A stretch of 43,457 nucleotides of DNA from an uncultured Prevotellaceae bacterium (GCA_900320055.1 ONQS01000018.1:1-43457); one strand, 5' to 3'; shown: positions 1 through 11,752, numbered from the stretch's first letter. Made by a program: numbers and translations. Notes: generated from the sequence alone by a model not told the origin.

Positions 1-93
1 GCACGGGACACGCCATTTTGCAAAATCCGATGCGCTAATTCCGTGAAGATCAGTCGCAATCTCTTATATCAAAATACTAGTGCGGAAAACAGG

Positions 94-129
94 AAAAAAA
101 CTCCGGTGCGCATCGCTGCGGGCCGGAGT
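94..129 (-). terminator. Intrinsic terminator of rpoC
   Basis: Read on the minus strand, a 7-bp stem (ACTCCGG with CCGGAGT) encloses a second stem, CGCA-GCGA-TGCG, and is followed by a run of T residues (A run at 94-100 on the plus strand). It lies about 85 nt after the rpoC stop codon and would end the long secE-to-rpoC transcription unit. The stem, tetraloop and T run are seen directly; the function is inferred. Confidence 0.85.
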
Positions 130-214
130 CTCAATAAACAAATTAACTATGGAAAATAATATACGATTATTTCAATTATTGCTTATTATCATTCAATGTC
201 AGATTGGCCTAGGG

Positions 215-3200
215 TCAATCCTCCATTTCAGCGAGTTCGCGCTCTTGACGAGCCTGCTCGGCGAGCGCCATCTCGTTTTTGTCGCCAACGACGAGCGTCT
301 GATACTCACGCAGACCGGTGCCGGCGGGAATCAGGTGACCGCAGATGACGTTCTCCTTCATACCCTCCAGGTTGTCGACGCGTCCATTGATGGCGGCCTC
401 GTTGAGGACCTTGGTGGTCTCCTGGAACGATGCAGCCGACATGAAACTGCTGGTCTGCAGTGCGGCGCGTGTGATACCCAAGAGGATCTGCTCGCTGGTA
501 GCGGGCACGGCGTCACGCACAACCACAAGTTTCATGTCACGACGCTTGAGCGACGAGTTGATGTCGCGCAACTTGCGAGCGGTAAGGATCTGTCCGTTCT
601 GGACCTCCTCGCTGTCGCCACAGTTGGTGACAATCTTCTTGCCCCAGATGCGGTCGTTCTCTTCCATGAAGTCGCGCTTGTCGACGGTCTGCTCCTCGAG
701 GAATCGGGTGTCGCCCGGATCGATGATGCGCACCTTGCGCATCATCTGGCGCACGATCACCTCAAAGTGCTTGTCGTTGATCTTCACACCCTGGGTGCGA
801 TATACGTCCTGAACCTCGTTAACGATGTAGTCCTGCACGGCCGTGGGGCCCTTGATGCGCAGGATGTCGGCGGGAGTGACGGCACCGTCGGACAACGGTG
901 TACCGGCACGCACGAAGTCGTTCTCCTGAACCAGAATCTGCTTGGACAGGGGCACGAGGTACTTCTTCTCCTCGCCCAGGCGGTTCTTGACCGTGATCTC
1001 ACGGTTACCGCGCTTGATGCGGCCGAAGGAAACCTCACCGTCGATCTCGCTGACAATAGCGGGATTGGACGGGTTGCGGGCCTCGAACAACTCGGTCACG
1101 CGAGGCAGACCACCGGTGATATCACCAGCGCCACCCGAGAACGAGCGTGGGATCTTGACGAAGACCTCACCGGCGGTGATTTCTTCGTTATCCTTCTTCA
1201 TGAGGTGGGCGCGCACGGGCAGTGAGTAGGACTTCACGACATTGCCCTCGGCATCGATAACCTCGGCCTCGGGGATGCGGTTGTGGTCCTTGGTCTCGAT
1301 GATGAAGATTTCGGCATTGCCCGAGATCTCATCATACTCCTCGCGATAGGTCACGCCCTCGATCAGGTTCTTGAAGCGCAGGGTACCATCCACCTCGCTG
1401 ACGATAACGGCGTTGAATGCGTCCCACTCACAGATCTTGTCACCCTCGGCGACCATGTCGCCAGGCTGGAAGAAGAGTTTTGAACCATACTCGATAGGAG
1501 CATGGGTGAGGACCATATTGGTGTTGGGATCCTTGATCTGCATCTCGGCCATACGACCAACGACGATGTCGACGCCGTCCTTGTCCTTAACCGTGCGCAG
1601 GTCTTCGATCTCGATGCGACCGTTATACTTGCTGGTGATGTTGGAAACAGCCGAAGCGTTGCTAGCCACACCACCGGCGTGGAAGGTACGCAGGGTCAAC
1701 TGTGTACCCGGCTCACCGATAGACTGGGCGGCAATCACGCCGACAGCCTCGCCACGCTGCACCATGCGGTGCGATGCCAGGTTGCGTCCGTAGCACTTGG
1801 CGCAAACGCCGCGCTTGGCCTCACAGGTGAGGACGGAACGGATCTCGACCGACTCGATGGGAGAAGCGTCGATACGCGCTGCAATGGCGTCGGTGATTTC
1901 CTCACCGCTCTTGACGATGATGTCACCCGTGGTGGGATCGACCACATCATGAACCGAAACACGGCCCAGGATGCGCTCGCCCAGCGTGGCGACAACGCGG
2001 TCACCATTGCGAACCTCGCGGCAAACGAGTCCACGCAGGGTGCCACAGTCCTCCTCGTTGATGATCACGTCGTGAGCGACGTCGACCAAACGACGGGTCA
2101 GATAACCGGCATCGGCGGTCTTCAACGCGGTATCGGCAAGACCCTTACGGGCACCGTGGGTAGAGATGAAGTACTCGAGCACCGACAGACCCTCCTTGAA
2201 GTTGGCAAGGATGGGGTTCTCGATAATCTGGTGACCACCCTCGACACCAGACTTCTGGGGCTTGGCCATCAGACCACGCATACCCGACAACTGTCGGATC
2301 TGGTCTTTAGAACCACGGGCACCAGAGTCAAGCATCATGAATACCGAGTTGAAGCCCTGCTTGTCGGCAGTGATCTGCTTCATCAACTCGTTAGTGAGTT
2401 CGGTATTGACGTTGGTCCAGATATCGATGACCTGGTTGTAACGCTCGTTGTCGGTGATAGCACCCATGTCATAGTCCATCTTGATCTGGTCGGCACGGGC
2501 ATCGCCCTCGGCGATGATTTCGGCCTTGCGGTCGGGGATGAGCACATCGTTCAGGTTGAACGACAGACCACCCTTGAATGCCATGTAGTAGCCCATGTTC
2601 TTGACATCGTCAAGGAACTTGGCCGAGCGGGGCACACCGCAACTGCGGATGACGCGGGTGATGATATTGCGCAGCGACTTCTTGGAGATCAACTCGTTAA
2701 TGTAGCCGATCTCGTAGGGCACCGTCTCATTAAAGATGATGCGTCCCACCGAAGTTTCCTCGACGAGTTTCTGTTCGTGCTCGCCGTTTTCGTTCACCAC
2801 GTCGACAACGACACTGATGATGGCGTGCATGGCCACTTTACCCTCGTTGTAGGCCACAAGAGCCTCTTCGGGGCCGTAGAACTTGAGGCCCTCGCCCTTG
2901 TCGCCCTTGCGCAACTTGGTGATATAATAGAGACCGAGTACCATATCCTGTGAGGGCACGGTAACAGGGTCGCCATTGGCAGGATTGAGGATATTGTGAG
3001 GCTCGAGCATCAGCATCTGTGCCTCGACAATAGCCTCGTTGCCCAGCGGCAGGTGCACTGCCATCTGGTCACCGTCAAAGTCGGCGTTAAATGCCGTACA
3101 TGCCAGCGGGTGCAACTGGATGGCCTTGCCCTCGATGAGTTTGGGCTGGAAGGCCTGGATACCCAGTCGGTGCAGTGTCGGAGCACGGTTGAGCAGCACG

Positions 3201-4513
3201 GGATGGCCCTTCATGACGTTCTCGAGGATGTCCCAAACGACGGGTTCCTTGCGGTCGACAATCTTCTTGGCGCTCTTGACCGTCTTGACGATACCGCGCT
3301 CAATCAGTTTGCGGATGACAAAGGGCTTGTACAACTCGGCGGCCATGTCCTTGGGGATACCGCACTCGCCCATCTTCAACTCAGGGCCTACAACGATAAC
3401 CGAGCGGGCTGAGTAGTCCACACGCTTACCGAGCAGGTTCTGACGGAAACGGCCCTGCTTACCCTTGAGGCTATCGCTCAACGACTTGAGGGGACGGTTG
3501 GCATCGCTCTTGACGGCACTCGACTTGCGCGAGTTGTCAAGCAGCGAGTCGACAGCCTCCTGCAGCATACGCTTCTCGTTGCGCATGATGACCTCGGGAG
3601 CCTTGATCTCGATGAGTCGTTTCAGACGGGTGTTGCGGATGATCACGCGGCGGTACAGGTCGTTGACATCGCTCGTAGCGAAGCGGCCACCATCCAGCGG
3701 GATGAGGGGTCGCAACTCGGGCGGTATCACCGGGATGACCTTGAGAATCATCCACTCGGGACGGTTCACGCCCTTGCTGGCGCGGAACGATTCCACAACC
3801 TGGAGGCGCTTGAGGGCCTCGGTCTTGCGCTGCTGTGAATTTTCCTTGTAGGCGCGGTCGCGCAGGGTATTGGCCAGAGAGTCCAAGTCCAGTTCGGCAA
3901 GGAGGTCATAGATGGCCTCGGCGCCCATCTTGGCAATGAACTTCTCGGGATTGTCATTCTCGAGGCTCTGGTTGTCCTTGGGGAGTTTCTCCAAGATGGC
4001 AACATACTCGTCCTCGGTGAGCAAATCCAACTTCTGCAACTCGCGGCTCTCGGTACCGTTGTTATAGACCACACCGGCAGGATTGATAACGACATAACGC
4101 TCATAGTAGATGATCATGTCGAGTTTCTTGGTGGGAATACCGAGCAGGTAACCGATCTTGTTGGGCAGAGAGCGGAAATACCAGATGTGAGCCACGGGGA
4201 CAACGAGTTCGATGTGGCCGCTACGCTCGCGGCGCACCTTCTTCTCAGTCACCTCAACACCGCAATGGTCACACACGATGCCCTTGTAGCGGATACGCTT
4301 GTACTTGCCGCAATGGCACTCGTAGTCCTTAACCGGGCCAAAGATGCGCTCGCAGAACAGGCCGTCACGTTCGGGCTTGTAGGTGCGATAGTTGATGGTC
4401 TCGGGCTTGAGGACCTCACCGTGTGAGTTCTCCAGGATCTCGTCGGGCGAAGCCAGACTGATCGAGATCTTGGTGAAGTTATTCTTTATCTTAGAATCTT
4501 TCTTGAAAGCCAT
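215..4513 (-). CDS. rpoC: DNA-directed RNA polymerase subunit beta-prime
   Basis: This is the largest catalytic subunit of RNA polymerase, 1432 residues from the ATG at 4513. An in-frame alternative start a few codons upstream would overlap the end of rpoB, and the chosen start gives the expected [10 protein letters not shown]-terminus. The N-terminal zinc site is visible (CHCGKYKR followed by CDHCG, near residue 60). The metal-binding NADFDGDQM motif that holds the catalytic magnesium lies near residue 478, and the second zinc cluster ([11 protein letters not shown]) is in the middle third. It follows rpoB after 20 nt, so the two are co-transcribed and probably translated in step. The length is normal for Bacteroidota and no frame damage is seen. 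Confidence 0.98.
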   Translation of the reverse strand: MAFKKDSKIKNNFTKISISLASPDEILENSHGEVLKPETINYRTYKPERDGLFCERIFGPVKDYECHCGKYKRIRYKGIVCDHCGVEVTEKKVRRERSGHIELVVPVAHIWYFRSLPNKIGYLLGIPTKKLDMIIYYERYVVINPAGVVYNNGTESRELQKLDLLTEDEYVAILEKLPKDNQSLENDNPEKFIAKMGAEAIYDLLAELDLDSLANTLRDRAYKENSQQRKTEALKRLQVVESFRASKGVNRPEWMILKVIPVIPPELRPLIPLDGGRFATSDVNDLYRRVIIRNTRLKRLIEIKAPEVIMRNEKRMLQEAVDSLLDNSRKSSAVKSDANRPLKSLSDSLKGKQGRFRQNLLGKRVDYSARSVIVVGPELKMGECGIPKDMAAELYKPFVIRKLIERGIVKTVKSAKKIVDRKEPVVWDILENVMKGHPVLLNRAPTLHRLGIQAFQPKLIEGKAIQLHPLACTAFNADFDGDQMAVHLPLGNEAIVEAQMLMLEPHNILNPANGDPVTVPSQDMVLGLYYITKLRKGDKGEGLKFYGPEEALVAYNEGKVAMHAIISVVVDVVNENGEHEQKLVEETSVGRIIFNETVPYEIGYINELISKKSLRNIITRVIRSCGVPRSAKFLDDVKNMGYYMAFKGGLSFNLNDVLIPDRKAEIIAEGDARADQIKMDYDMGAITDNERYNQVIDIWTNVNTELTNELMKQITADKQGFNSVFMMLDSGARGSKDQIRQLSGMRGLMAKPQKSGVEGGHQIIENPILANFKEGLSVLEYFISTHGARKGLADTALKTADAGYLTRRLVDVAHDVIINEEDCGTLRGLVCREVRNGDRVVATLGERILGRVSVHDVVDPTTGDIIVKSGEEITDAIAARIDASPIESVEIRSVLTCEAKRGVCAKCYGRNLASHRMVQRGEAVGVIAAQSIGEPGTQLTLRTFHAGGVASNASAVSNITSKYNGRIEIEDLRTVKDKDGVDIVVGRMAEMQIKDPNTNMVLTHAPIEYGSKLFFQPGDMVAEGDKICEWDAFNAVIVSEVDGTLRFKNLIEGVTYREEYDEISGNAEIFIIETKDHNRIPEAEVIDAEGNVVKSYSLPVRAHLMKKDNEEITAGEVFVKIPRSFSGGAGDITGGLPRVTELFEARNPSNPAIVSEIDGEVSFGRIKRGNREITVKNRLGEEKKYLVPLSKQILVQENDFVRAGTPLSDGAVTPADILRIKGPTAVQDYIVNEVQDVYRTQGVKINDKHFEVIVRQMMRKVRIIDPGDTRFLEEQTVDKRDFMEENDRIWGKKIVTNCGDSEEVQNGQILTARKLRDINSSLKRRDMKLVVVRDAVPATSEQILLGITRAALQTSSFMSAASFQETTKVLNEAAINGRVDNLEGMKENVICGHLIPAGTGLREYQTLVVGDKNEMALAEQARQERELAEMED

Positions 4514-4533
4514 AGTATAATAGAATTGCGGTA

Positions 4534-7500
4534 TTAATCGAGTTTCACATTCAGACACAGTCCACGCAACTCGTGCAACAGCACGTTGAGCGACTCGGGA
4601 ATGCCCGGAGTGGGCATGGGATCACCCTTGACGATGGCCTCGTAAGCCTTGCTGCGGCCCACCACATCGTCACTCTTGACGGTGAGGATCTCCTGGAGCA
4701 CATGGCTGGCGCCAAAGGCCTCCAGAGCCCAAACCTCCATCTCACCAAAGCGCTGGCCACCAAACTGGGCCTTACCGCCGAGCGGCTGCTGGGTGATGAG
4801 GCTGTACGGGCCTATCGAGCGAGCGTGCATCTTGTCCTCGACCATGTGACCGAGTTTCAAGAAGTAGGTCACACCCACGGTAGCCTTCTGGTCGAAGGGC
4901 TCACCGGTGGCGCCGTCATACAACTGGGTCGTTCCTGCACGGGGCAGACCGGCCTTGTCGGTCCACTCGTTGAGGTCATCGAGGCTGCAGCCGTCGAAGA
5001 TGGGTGTCGCAAACTTGACGTCAAGTTCACGTCCTGCCCAACCGAGAACGGCCTCGAAGATCTGGCCCAGGTTCATACGCGAGGGCACACCCAGCGGGTT
5101 CAAGACGAGGTCTACGGGAGTACCGTCGGCCAGGAACGGCATATCCTCTTGACGCACTACGCGCGAGACGATACCCTTGTTACCATGGCGACCTGCCATC
5201 TTATCACCGACGCTGATTTTGCGCTTCTTGGCGATGTAAACCTTGGCCAACTGCATGATGCCCGAGGGCAACTCGTCACCGATGCTGATGTCAAGTTTCT
5301 TGCGCTTGAGTTCGGCCTCATAGGCCTTGCTCTTGTGCAGGTAGTTCATGACCGTGGCACGGATGAGTTCGTTGCGATGCGCGTCAGCGGTCCAGCGGCT
5401 CAGGTTGATGCTGTCGAAGTTCTCGATGCCCATGATCAGTTCTCTGGTGAACTTCTCGCCCTTGGGCACCACTTCCTCGTCCATATAGTTCTTAACGCCC
5501 TGCGAGATGCGTCCCTCGGTCAGGGTGTTGAGTTTCTCGATGAGGATACCGCGCAGTTCCTCCTGACGTGCGGCATACTCCTTGTCGAGGGCCTCGATCT
5601 CGGGATCGACGCCGCGGGTACGTTTCTTCACGGCACGGGCAAACAAGCGGGTGCCGATGACAACGCCCTTGAGCGACGGGTTGGCCTTGAGCGAAGCGTC
5701 CTTGACGTCTCCAGCCTTGTCACCAAAGATGGCGCGCAGCAGTTTCTCCTCGGGCGTGGGATCGCTCTCACCCTTAGGAGTGATCTTACCGATGAGGATG
5801 TCACCGGGGATGACATGGGCGCCGACACGGATGATGCCACTCTCGTCGAGGTCCTTGGTAGCGTCCTCGCTCACGTTGGGGATATCATTGGTCAACTCCT
5901 CCATACCGCGCTTGGTCTCACGCACCTCGAGGGTGTACTCGTCGACGTGCACGCTGGTGAGGATGTCCTCACGCACAAGGCGCTCGTTGATCACGATAGC
6001 GTCCTCATAGTTGTAACCCTTCCAGGGCATGTAAGCCACCTTGAGGTTACGTCCCAGTGCCAACTCACCATCTTGGGTCGAATAGCCCTCGGTCAGGATC
6101 TGACCCTTGACCACTCGGTCGCCAGCCTCACAGATGGGGCGCAAGTCGATGGTTGTGCTCTGGTTGGTCTTGCGGAACTTGGGCAACTTGTACTCCTTGA
6201 CAGCGCTGTCAAACGATACAAACTCCTCGTCCTCGGTGCGGTCATAGCGGATGCGGATCACGCTAGCGTCGACAAACTCTACCACGCCCTCGCCCTCGGC
6301 CTGCAACTGAGTGCGGCTGTCATAGGCCATGCGCTGCTCGATGCCGGTACCCACGATGGGAGCCTCGCTGCGCAACAGAGGCACAGCCTGACGCATCATG
6401 TTAGCGCCCATCAGAGCGCGGTTAGCGTCGTCATGCTCCAGGAAGGGGATAAGTGCGGCAGCGATCGAGGCAATCTGTTGGGGCGAAACGTCCATGAGTT
6501 CCACCTCTTCGGGAGCCACAACGGGGAAGTCGGCGTTTTTGCGAGCCTTAACACGGTCGCGCATAAAGGTGCCGTCCTCGTTAAGCGGCGCGTTGCCCTG
6601 AGCGATGATGCGGTCTTCCTCGTCCTCGGCGGTGAGGTAGACGATATGCTCGTTGTCCAAATCCACCTTGCTGTTCTCGACCTTGCGGTAGGGAGTCTCG
6701 ATGAAGCCCAGGTTGTTGATCTTGGCATACACACACAGCGACGAGATCAGACCGATGTTGGGACCCTCAGGGGTCTCGATCGGGCAGAGACGGCCGTAGT
6801 GGGTGTAGTGAACGTCACGCACCTCAAAGCCGGCGCGCTCACGCGACAGACCGCCAGGACCCAGGGCGCTCATACGGCGCTTATGGGTGATCTCGGCCAG
6901 CGGGTTGGTCTGATCCATGAACTGTGACAATGCGTTGGTACCAAAGAACGTGTTAATCACGCTCGAGATGGTCTTGGCATTGATCAGATCGATGGGGGCA
7001 AACTGCTCGGTGTCGCGCACGTTCATGCGCTCACGGATAGTGCGGGCCATGCGGGCCAGACCCACGCCGAACTGGTTATAGAGTTGCTCACCGACGGTGC
7101 GCACACGGCGGTTGCTCAAGTGGTCGATATCGTCCACATCCTGCTTGCTGTTGATCAAGCCGATGAGGTACTTGATGATCTCGATGATGTCCTCCTTGGT
7201 CAAGACGCGCTTATCGGGGTCGGTCGACAGACCCAACTTCACGTTGATGCGGAAACGTCCCACCTCACCCAGGTCATAGCGCTTCTCGCTGAAGAACAGG
7301 TTGGTGATCACCTCGCGGGCGCTATTGTCATCGGGCGGCTCGGCGTTACGCAACTGGCGATAGATGTAGTTGACAGCCTCCTTGCCACTGTTGCAAGTAT
7401 CCTTGTTCAGGGTGTTGAAGATGATCTGATAATCACCCGTGTTGACATCCTCGCGGTGCAGCAGCACGGTCGAGACACCAGACTCCAGGATCTCGGAGAT

Positions 7501-8337
7501 GTTCTCCTCCTGCAACTCAGTGTCACGGTCGATGAGCACCTCGTTACGCTCGATGCTCACAACCTCGCCGGTATCCTCGTCCACAAAGTCCTCACTCCAG
7601 GAACGAACCACGCGGGCAGCGAGTTTGCGGCCGACGGCCTTCTTGAGGTTGGTCTTGTTGACCTTGATCTCCTCGGCCAGTCCAAACTCCTGGATGATAT
7701 CGTTGTCGGTTTCGAGACCGATGGCACGCAGCAGCGTGGTCACCGGTAATTTCTTCTTACGGTCGATGTAGGCATACATCACATTGTTGATGTCTGTAGC
7801 GAACTCGATCCAGGATCCGCGGAAGGGGATAATGCGAGCCGAGTAGAGTTTAGTTCCGTTGGCATGCAGGCTCTGTCCGAAGAACACGCCAGGAGAGCGG
7901 TGCAACTGTGAGACGACAACGCGCTCAGCACCATTGATGACAAAGGTACCCTTGTCAGTCATATAGGGAATCGAGCCCAGATAAACGTCCTGGATCTCGG
8001 TGGGGAAGTTATGGTCAGGGTCGGTGCAATACAACTTTAACTTGGCCTTGAGCGGAACGCTATAGGTCAAGCCGATGTCTAAGCACTCGTCGATAGAATA
8101 ACGCGGCGGGTCGATGTAGTAATCAAGGAATTCGAGTTTAAAGTTGTTGCGGGTATCCTCGATGGGGAAATTCTCGGCAAAAACTTTATAGAGTCCCTCG
8201 TTTTTTCTCTTTTCAGTCGGTGTATCCAGTTGCAGGAAATCACGGAATGACTGTAACTGCACGTCGAGGAAATCGGGATAAGGATAAGGATTTCTAACTC
8301 GCGCGAAATTGACTCGTTCTTTTTTTGAAACTGACAT
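4534..8337 (-). CDS. rpoB: DNA-directed RNA polymerase subunit beta
   Basis: This is the beta subunit of RNA polymerase, 1267 residues from the ATG at 8337; a TTG two codons upstream is the alternative start. The rifampicin-binding segment is intact near residues 466-490 ([18 protein letters not shown], then SALGPGG), with the Asp, His and Ser normally found in rifampicin-sensitive enzymes. The C-terminal part has the [21 protein letters not shown] region that contacts beta-prime. There is no obvious Shine-Dalgarno sequence. The gene is separated from rplL by 263 nt holding an attenuator-like terminator and a large hairpin, so its expression is probably set partly independently of the ribosomal proteins upstream. 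Confidence 0.98.
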   Translation of the reverse strand: MSVSKKERVNFARVRNPYPYPDFLDVQLQSFRDFLQLDTPTEKRKNEGLYKVFAENFPIEDTRNNFKLEFLDYYIDPPRYSIDECLDIGLTYSVPLKAKLKLYCTDPDHNFPTEIQDVYLGSIPYMTDKGTFVINGAERVVVSQLHRSPGVFFGQSLHANGTKLYSARIIPFRGSWIEFATDINNVMYAYIDRKKKLPVTTLLRAIGLETDNDIIQEFGLAEEIKVNKTNLKKAVGRKLAARVVRSWSEDFVDEDTGEVVSIERNEVLIDRDTELQEENISEILESGVSTVLLHREDVNTGDYQIIFNTLNKDTCNSGKEAVNYIYRQLRNAEPPDDNSAREVITNLFFSEKRYDLGEVGRFRINVKLGLSTDPDKRVLTKEDIIEIIKYLIGLINSKQDVDDIDHLSNRRVRTVGEQLYNQFGVGLARMARTIRERMNVRDTEQFAPIDLINAKTISSVINTFFGTNALSQFMDQTNPLAEITHKRRMSALGPGGLSRERAGFEVRDVHYTHYGRLCPIETPEGPNIGLISSLCVYAKINNLGFIETPYRKVENSKVDLDNEHIVYLTAEDEEDRIIAQGNAPLNEDGTFMRDRVKARKNADFPVVAPEEVELMDVSPQQIASIAAALIPFLEHDDANRALMGANMMRQAVPLLRSEAPIVGTGIEQRMAYDSRTQLQAEGEGVVEFVDASVIRIRYDRTEDEEFVSFDSAVKEYKLPKFRKTNQSTTIDLRPICEAGDRVVKGQILTEGYSTQDGELALGRNLKVAYMPWKGYNYEDAIVINERLVREDILTSVHVDEYTLEVRETKRGMEELTNDIPNVSEDATKDLDESGIIRVGAHVIPGDILIGKITPKGESDPTPEEKLLRAIFGDKAGDVKDASLKANPSLKGVVIGTRLFARAVKKRTRGVDPEIEALDKEYAARQEELRGILIEKLNTLTEGRISQGVKNYMDEEVVPKGEKFTRELIMGIENFDSINLSRWTADAHRNELIRATVMNYLHKSKAYEAELKRKKLDISIGDELPSGIMQLAKVYIAKKRKISVGDKMAGRHGNKGIVSRVVRQEDMPFLADGTPVDLVLNPLGVPSRMNLGQIFEAVLGWAGRELDVKFATPIFDGCSLDDLNEWTDKAGLPRAGTTQLYDGATGEPFDQKATVGVTYFLKLGHMVEDKMHARSIGPYSLITQQPLGGKAQFGGQRFGEMEVWALEAFGASHVLQEILTVKSDDVVGRSKAYEAIVKGDPMPTPGIPESLNVLLHELRGLCLNVKLD

Positions 8338-8453
8338 TGACAAAGAAGTTTTGGTGAACTCAAATGAGATTGTAGAAATGCGAAATAATAGGTTCGTTTT
8401 GCACCATTGCCAGTGTAGCGTTTGCAGTGCGCAAAAACCTGAGGATCAACATC

Positions 8454-8507
8454 CATCGGACGAGTTGCCGCGGCCCGGGAGTGCCCAAGCCGCGGACAAC
8501 TCCGATG
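8454..8507 (-). other. Large RNA hairpin in the rpoB leader
   Basis: On the minus strand this forms a long hairpin: CATCGGA pairs with TCCGATG, GTTG with CAAC, and CCGCGGC with GCCGCGG. Then CTTGGG pairs with CCCGGG around a CACT loop. Bulges are one nt on one side and three on the other, giving roughly 23 pairs in all. It lies after the rplL-rpoB terminator and about 115 nt before the rpoB start. It could be an RNase III processing site, as known between rplL and rpoB in E. coli, or a regulatory leader. The pairing is read directly; the role is inferred. Confidence 0.6.
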
Positions 8508-8536
8508 AATCATTCAGTGCAGGTCAAATTTGACAC

Positions 8537-8576
8537 AAAAAGGTTAAGAACCCACTCTATGTGGTGATTCTTAACC
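8537..8576 (-). terminator. Attenuator-like terminator between rplL and rpoB
   Basis: A 9-bp stem (GGTTAAGAA with TTCTTAACC) encloses a smaller CCAC/GTGG stem and is followed on the minus strand by five T residues. A smaller CACCC/GGGTG hairpin lies between it and the rplL stop. Because rpoB and rpoC lie downstream with no clear consensus promoter in between, this is best read as a partial terminator that lowers polymerase-subunit expression relative to L7/L12, as in E. coli. Termination efficiency cannot be judged from sequence. Confidence 0.75.
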
Positions 8577-8600
8577 CAAACACCCGTTTACGGGGTGCTA

Positions 8601-8978
8601 TTATTTCAGTTCAACCTCGGCGCCAAGACCCTCGAGTTCAGCCTTGAGAGCGTCGGCCTCATCCTTGGATGCACCCTCCTTGAGGGTAGCGGGAGCCTTG
8701 TCCACCATGTCCTTAGCGTCCTTCAGACCCAGGCTGAGAAGTTCTTTCACCTTCTTGATCACCTGAAGTTTCTGGGCACCAGCGGCCTTGAGGACAACGT
8801 CAAAGGAGGTCTTCTCCTCGGCCTCGGCGGCTGCACCAGCAGCGGGACCAGCGGCAACAGCAACGGCTGCAGCGGCGGGCTCGATGCCATATTCGTCTTT
8901 CAAAATCTGAGCGAGTTCGTTAACTTCCTTAACGGTAAGGTTCACTAACTGTTCTGCAAATGCTTTCAAATCTGCCAT
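8601..8978 (-). CDS. rplL: 50S ribosomal protein L7/L12
   Basis: This is the stalk protein of the large ribosomal subunit, 125 residues, present as dimers bound to L10 and recruiting translation GTPases. The N-terminal dimerisation domain ([19 protein letters not shown]) is followed by the usual Ala/Gly-rich hinge (about residues 34-52). The C-terminal domain carries the factor-binding [19 protein letters not shown] and [11 protein letters not shown] segments. It lies 39 nt after rplJ in the expected L10-L12 pair and is followed by an attenuator hairpin. Confidence 0.98.
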   Translation of the reverse strand: MADLKAFAEQLVNLTVKEVNELAQILKDEYGIEPAAAAVAVAAGPAAGAAAEAEEKTSFDVVLKAAGAQKLQVIKKVKELLSLGLKDAKDMVDKAPATLKEGASKDEADALKAELEGLGAEVELK

Positions 8979-9017
8979 AATAGTATGGATTTAAAATTGG
9001 TTGTTGTTTAGTTTTGT

Positions 9018-9542
9018 TTAATCTTCTTTTTTGGATAAGGTTTCCAGGACTCCGTGGAGTTTGCTACCACCCGACTGCAGAGCACTGATAACATTCTTGG
9101 CCGGCGACTGGAGCAATGCCACAACATCGGCGATGAGTTCGTTCTTGCTCTTGATGGCCACGAGAGCGTCGAGGTTCTGCTCACCTACATAGACGGTCTC
9201 CTCGACATAAGCAGCCTTGAATGCGGGGATAGTCTCCTTCTTACCGCGGAATTCCTTGATGAGTTTAGCAGGCGCATTACCGGTGTCGCTGAGCAACAGG
9301 GTAGTGGGGCCAGCCAGGGAGTCATAGAGGCCACTATAGTCGATGTCACAAGCATCCATGGCCTTCTTCAGCAGGGTGTTCTTGACAACCATCATCTTGA
9401 TGCCAGCCTTGAAAGCAGCGCGGCGCAAGTCCACGGTCTTCTCGGCATTGAGCGATGTGGTGTTAGCCAAGTAAACGACACTATACTTGTCAAGAGTCTC
9501 CTTGATCTTGTCGATCATTAAGGTTTTATCTTCCTTCTTCAT
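9018..9542 (-). CDS. rplJ: 50S ribosomal protein L10
   Basis: This protein anchors L7/L12 dimers to 23S rRNA at the stalk base; 174 residues, normal for the family. The N-terminal RNA-binding domain includes VVYLANTTSLNAEKTVDLRRAAFKAG and VVKNTLLKKAMD, and the C-terminal helix for L12 binding ends in LETLSKKED. The gap to rplA is only 25 nt, too short for the long L10 leader found upstream of rplJ in Gammaproteobacteria, so any autoregulation must use another site. Confidence 0.97.
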   Translation of the reverse strand: MKKEDKTLMIDKIKETLDKYSVVYLANTTSLNAEKTVDLRRAAFKAGIKMMVVKNTLLKKAMDACDIDYSGLYDSLAGPTTLLLSDTGNAPAKLIKEFRGKKETIPAFKAAYVEETVYVGEQNLDALVAIKSKNELIADVVALLQSPAKNVISALQSGGSKLHGVLETLSKKED

Positions 9543-9567
9543 TTCTTTCTAATCGTTTTTAAAATGT

Positions 9568-10263
9568 TTAAGCCTCAATCGACTTGGGATCAACCTTGAT
9601 ACCCTTGCTCATGGTGCTCGAAAGATAAATGCTCTTGATGTACGTACCCTTAGCAGCGGCGGGTTTCAACTTGATGAGCGTGTTGATAAACGCGGCAGCA
9701 TTGTCGCGAATCTGCTCGGGAGTGAATGAAACCTTACCAATCGAGGTGTGTACAATACCACCCTTATCGACCTTGAAGTCGATCTTACCTTGTTTCACTT
9801 CTTTCACAGCCTTTGCCACGTCAGGAGTAACGGTGCCGCTCTTGGGGTTCGGCATCAGGCCACGGGGACCCAGGATGCGACCCAGAGGACCTACCTTGCC
9901 CATGATCTGGGGCTGAGTGATAATCACATCAATGTCAGTCCATCCGCCCTTAATCTTGTCGATATACTCTTCAAGACCGACATAGTCTGCTCCGGCTTCC
10001 TTAGCAGCGGCTTCGGCCTCCGGTCCACAGAGAACCAGGACACGCACCTGCTTGCCAGTGCCATGAGGCAGAGACACAACGCCACGAACCATCTGGTTGG
10101 CCTTACGCGGATCAACGCCAAGACGCACGTCGATATCAGTGGAAGCGTCAAACTTGGTAAAAGTGATTTCCTTAACCAATGCTGCAGCTTCCTCAAGGGT
10201 GTAAGCCTTCGACGTTTCAACCTTTGCGTTGTATAACTTCTGATTTTTCGTTAATTTACTCAT
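9568..10263 (-). CDS. rplA: 50S ribosomal protein L1
   Basis: This is ribosomal protein L1, which forms the mobile stalk at the E site and in many bacteria represses its own operon. It has 231 residues from the ATG at 10263 ([12 protein letters not shown]); a TTG two codons upstream is possible but less likely. The family signatures [25 protein letters not shown] (about residues 118-142) and [14 protein letters not shown] are present. The start is 16 nt after the rplK stop, so the two are coupled. Confidence 0.97.
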   Translation of the reverse strand: MSKLTKNQKLYNAKVETSKAYTLEEAAALVKEITFTKFDASTDIDVRLGVDPRKANQMVRGVVSLPHGTGKQVRVLVLCGPEAEAAAKEAGADYVGLEEYIDKIKGGWTDIDVIITQPQIMGKVGPLGRILGPRGLMPNPKSGTVTPDVAKAVKEVKQGKIDFKVDKGGIVHTSIGKVSFTPEQIRDNAAAFINTLIKLKPAAAKGTYIKSIYLSSTMSKGIKVDPKSIEA

Positions 10264-10279
10264 AATCAATAAAGTCTTT

Positions 10280-10723
10280 TTAAACGTTCTCAGGGAATTG
10301 ACCCTTTACAGTGATACCCATACTTCTTGCTGTTCCGGCCACCATACGCATAGCCGAGGCTAATGTAAAACAGTTCAAATCAGGCATTTTGTCTTCGGCA
10401 ATTTCCTTCACCTGATCCCAGGTCACCGATGCCACCTTGACGCGGTTGGGCTCACCAGAGCCACCCTTGACCTTAGCGGCCTCCAGCAACTGAACGGGCA
10501 CGGGAGAAGTCTTGACGATGAAGTCAAAACTCTTGTCAGCGTAGTAAGAGATTACTACGGGCAACACCTTGCCAGCCTTAGCCTGGGTGCGGGCGTTGAA
10601 TTGCTTGCAAAAATCCATGATGTTGATACCCTTAGAACCCAGAGCGGGACCTACGGGAGGCGAGGGGTTTGCTGCCCCACCCTTAATCTGCAATTTGATC
10701 TGTCCAGCAATTTCTTTAGCCAT
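10280..10723 (-). CDS. rplK: 50S ribosomal protein L11
   Basis: This is L11, which binds the GTPase-associated centre of 23S rRNA and is a target of thiopeptide antibiotics; 147 residues. The proline-rich N-terminal loop ([25 protein letters not shown]) and the C-terminal RNA-binding domain with AGTARSMGI are both intact. It is followed closely by rplA and preceded by nusG, the classic nusG-rplK-rplA order. Confidence 0.98.
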   Translation of the reverse strand: MAKEIAGQIKLQIKGGAANPSPPVGPALGSKGINIMDFCKQFNARTQAKAGKVLPVVISYYADKSFDFIVKTSPVPVQLLEAAKVKGGSGEPNRVKVASVTWDQVKEIAEDKMPDLNCFTLASAMRMVAGTARSMGITVKGQFPENV

Positions 10724-10798
10724 TGTACAAATTCAATTTATATGGTGTTAAAAAACATTGTATATAATGCCACGGTTGCGTAACATCGACCGCAGTCA

Positions 10799-11353
10799 TT
10801 ACACACGTTCGACTTGCGAATGATCCAACTTGAGCGGCGTTTCACGCCCGAATACCTTAACCATCACCGTCAGTTCGCGCTTCTCGTGGTTGATATCCTT
10901 GATCTCACCCACAAAGCCACTGAAGGGACCGAAGTTGACCTTCACCGATTCTCCCAAGATATACTCATTGACAGCCTCGGCGGCTTCTTGCTCGCGTGCC
11001 TCGGCCTGACCCAGCATCGCCAGAATCTGCGACTCGGGAACGGGCTCGGGACGACGGTCGCCCTCGCGCGAACGCACAAAGTTCACCACATTGGTGGTGT
11101 CCTGCAGAGTCACCTCAATCTCAGGGGTCAGTTGCAACTTCACGAACACATAACCGGTGAACATGACTTTCTCCTTGAGAACCTTCTTGCCGGCGCGTGT
11201 TACATACACTTTCTCCTGAGGGACCAAAATCTGAGAGATGTTCTCGGCATAGACAGGATTGTTCTTCCTGTAGCCCTCAATCATCTCCTTGACCTTCATC
11301 TCCTTGCCTGAGATAGTGCGCAGAATGTACCACTGATGCTTACCTTGAGACAT
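10799..11353 (-). CDS. nusG: Transcription elongation/antitermination factor NusG
   Basis: NusG binds RNA polymerase across the cleft and links it to Rho or ribosomal protein S10; 184 residues. The N-terminal NGN domain starts at WYILRTISGKEMKVKEMIE and the C-terminal KOW domain contains GESVKVNFGPFSGFVGEIKDINHEKRELTV. The gene lies between secE and rplK as in most bacteria. A small perfect hairpin (CCACTC-ACA-GAGTGG at 11413-11427) lies in the 91-nt gap after secE; its role is unknown. Confidence 0.97.
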   Translation of the reverse strand: MSQGKHQWYILRTISGKEMKVKEMIEGYRKNNPVYAENISQILVPQEKVYVTRAGKKVLKEKVMFTGYVFVKLQLTPEIEVTLQDTTNVVNFVRSREGDRRPEPVPESQILAMLGQAEAREQEAAEAVNEYILGESVKVNFGPFSGFVGEIKDINHEKRELTVMVKVFGRETPLKLDHSQVERV

Positions 11354-11444
11354 AGTTGTGACTGTTTGTGCTATGACAGTTTGTTAAACAATAAATGGGA
11401 CTGAAACAATTGCCACTCACAGAGTGGAATGGTAGCGGGCCTGA

Positions 11445-11651
11445 TTAGGCGGCCACGCCGTAAACGATGTGCATCAGTTGGTTGATGCAGAGGTCGATTA
11501 CCCAGATGACCAACGACGCGATGATGGAAGCAACCATCACGACAATGGTGCTGTTGGCCAGTTCACTCTTAGTAGGCCAAGAAACCTTATTAACGAGTTC
11601 GTTATAAGATTCCTTGATATCCGTAAGCCTGTTATTAAAAAAATTCTTCAT
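11445..11651 (-). CDS. secE: Preprotein translocase subunit SecE
   Basis: SecE stabilises SecY in the inner-membrane translocon. The 68-residue single-span form is typical of Bacteroidota. The ATG at 11651 is chosen (MKNFFNNRLTDIKES) because longer in-frame versions would run into tRNA-Trp. The conserved amphipathic helix with the VSWPTKSEL motif is followed by one membrane segment (about residues 32-55). It lies 23 nt after tRNA-Trp, so the tRNA and secE are likely on one transcript. Confidence 0.95.
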   Translation of the reverse strand: MKNFFNNRLTDIKESYNELVNKVSWPTKSELANSTIVVMVASIIASLVIWVIDLCINQLMHIVYGVAA

Positions 11652-11674
11652 TTGTTTATTTGTCTTTCTTATTG

Positions 11675-11747
11675 CACGGGAAGTAAGGCTCGAACTCACG
11701 ACCTACGGTTTTGGAGACCGTCGCTCTACCAACTGAGCTATTCCCGT
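11675..11747 (-). tRNA. tRNA-Trp (CCA)
   Basis: A complete 73-nt cloverleaf on the minus strand. The acceptor stem ACGGGAA pairs with TTCCCGT, the anticodon loop is CTCCAAA with anticodon CCA, the T loop is TTCGAGC and the discriminator is G, as expected for Trp. The CCA end is not encoded. It sits between tuf and secE, a common Bacteroidales arrangement. Confidence 0.96.
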
Positions 11748-11752
11748 ATTTA

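Noticed and set aside
1-80. Possible gene start at the left edge on the minus strand (ATG near 16)
   Set aside because: Only five codons are visible, which is too little to support a call.
4573-6927. 784-codon open frame on the plus strand inside rpoB
   Set aside because: It is a mirror frame of the highly biased rpoB codons, has no recognisable domain, and lies entirely within an essential gene. The same applies to 1502-2953 in rpoC and 80-1225 at its 3-prime end.
6860-6940. Rifampicin-resistance substitutions in rpoB
   Set aside because: The Asp, His and Ser positions of the rifampicin region are the usual sensitive residues.
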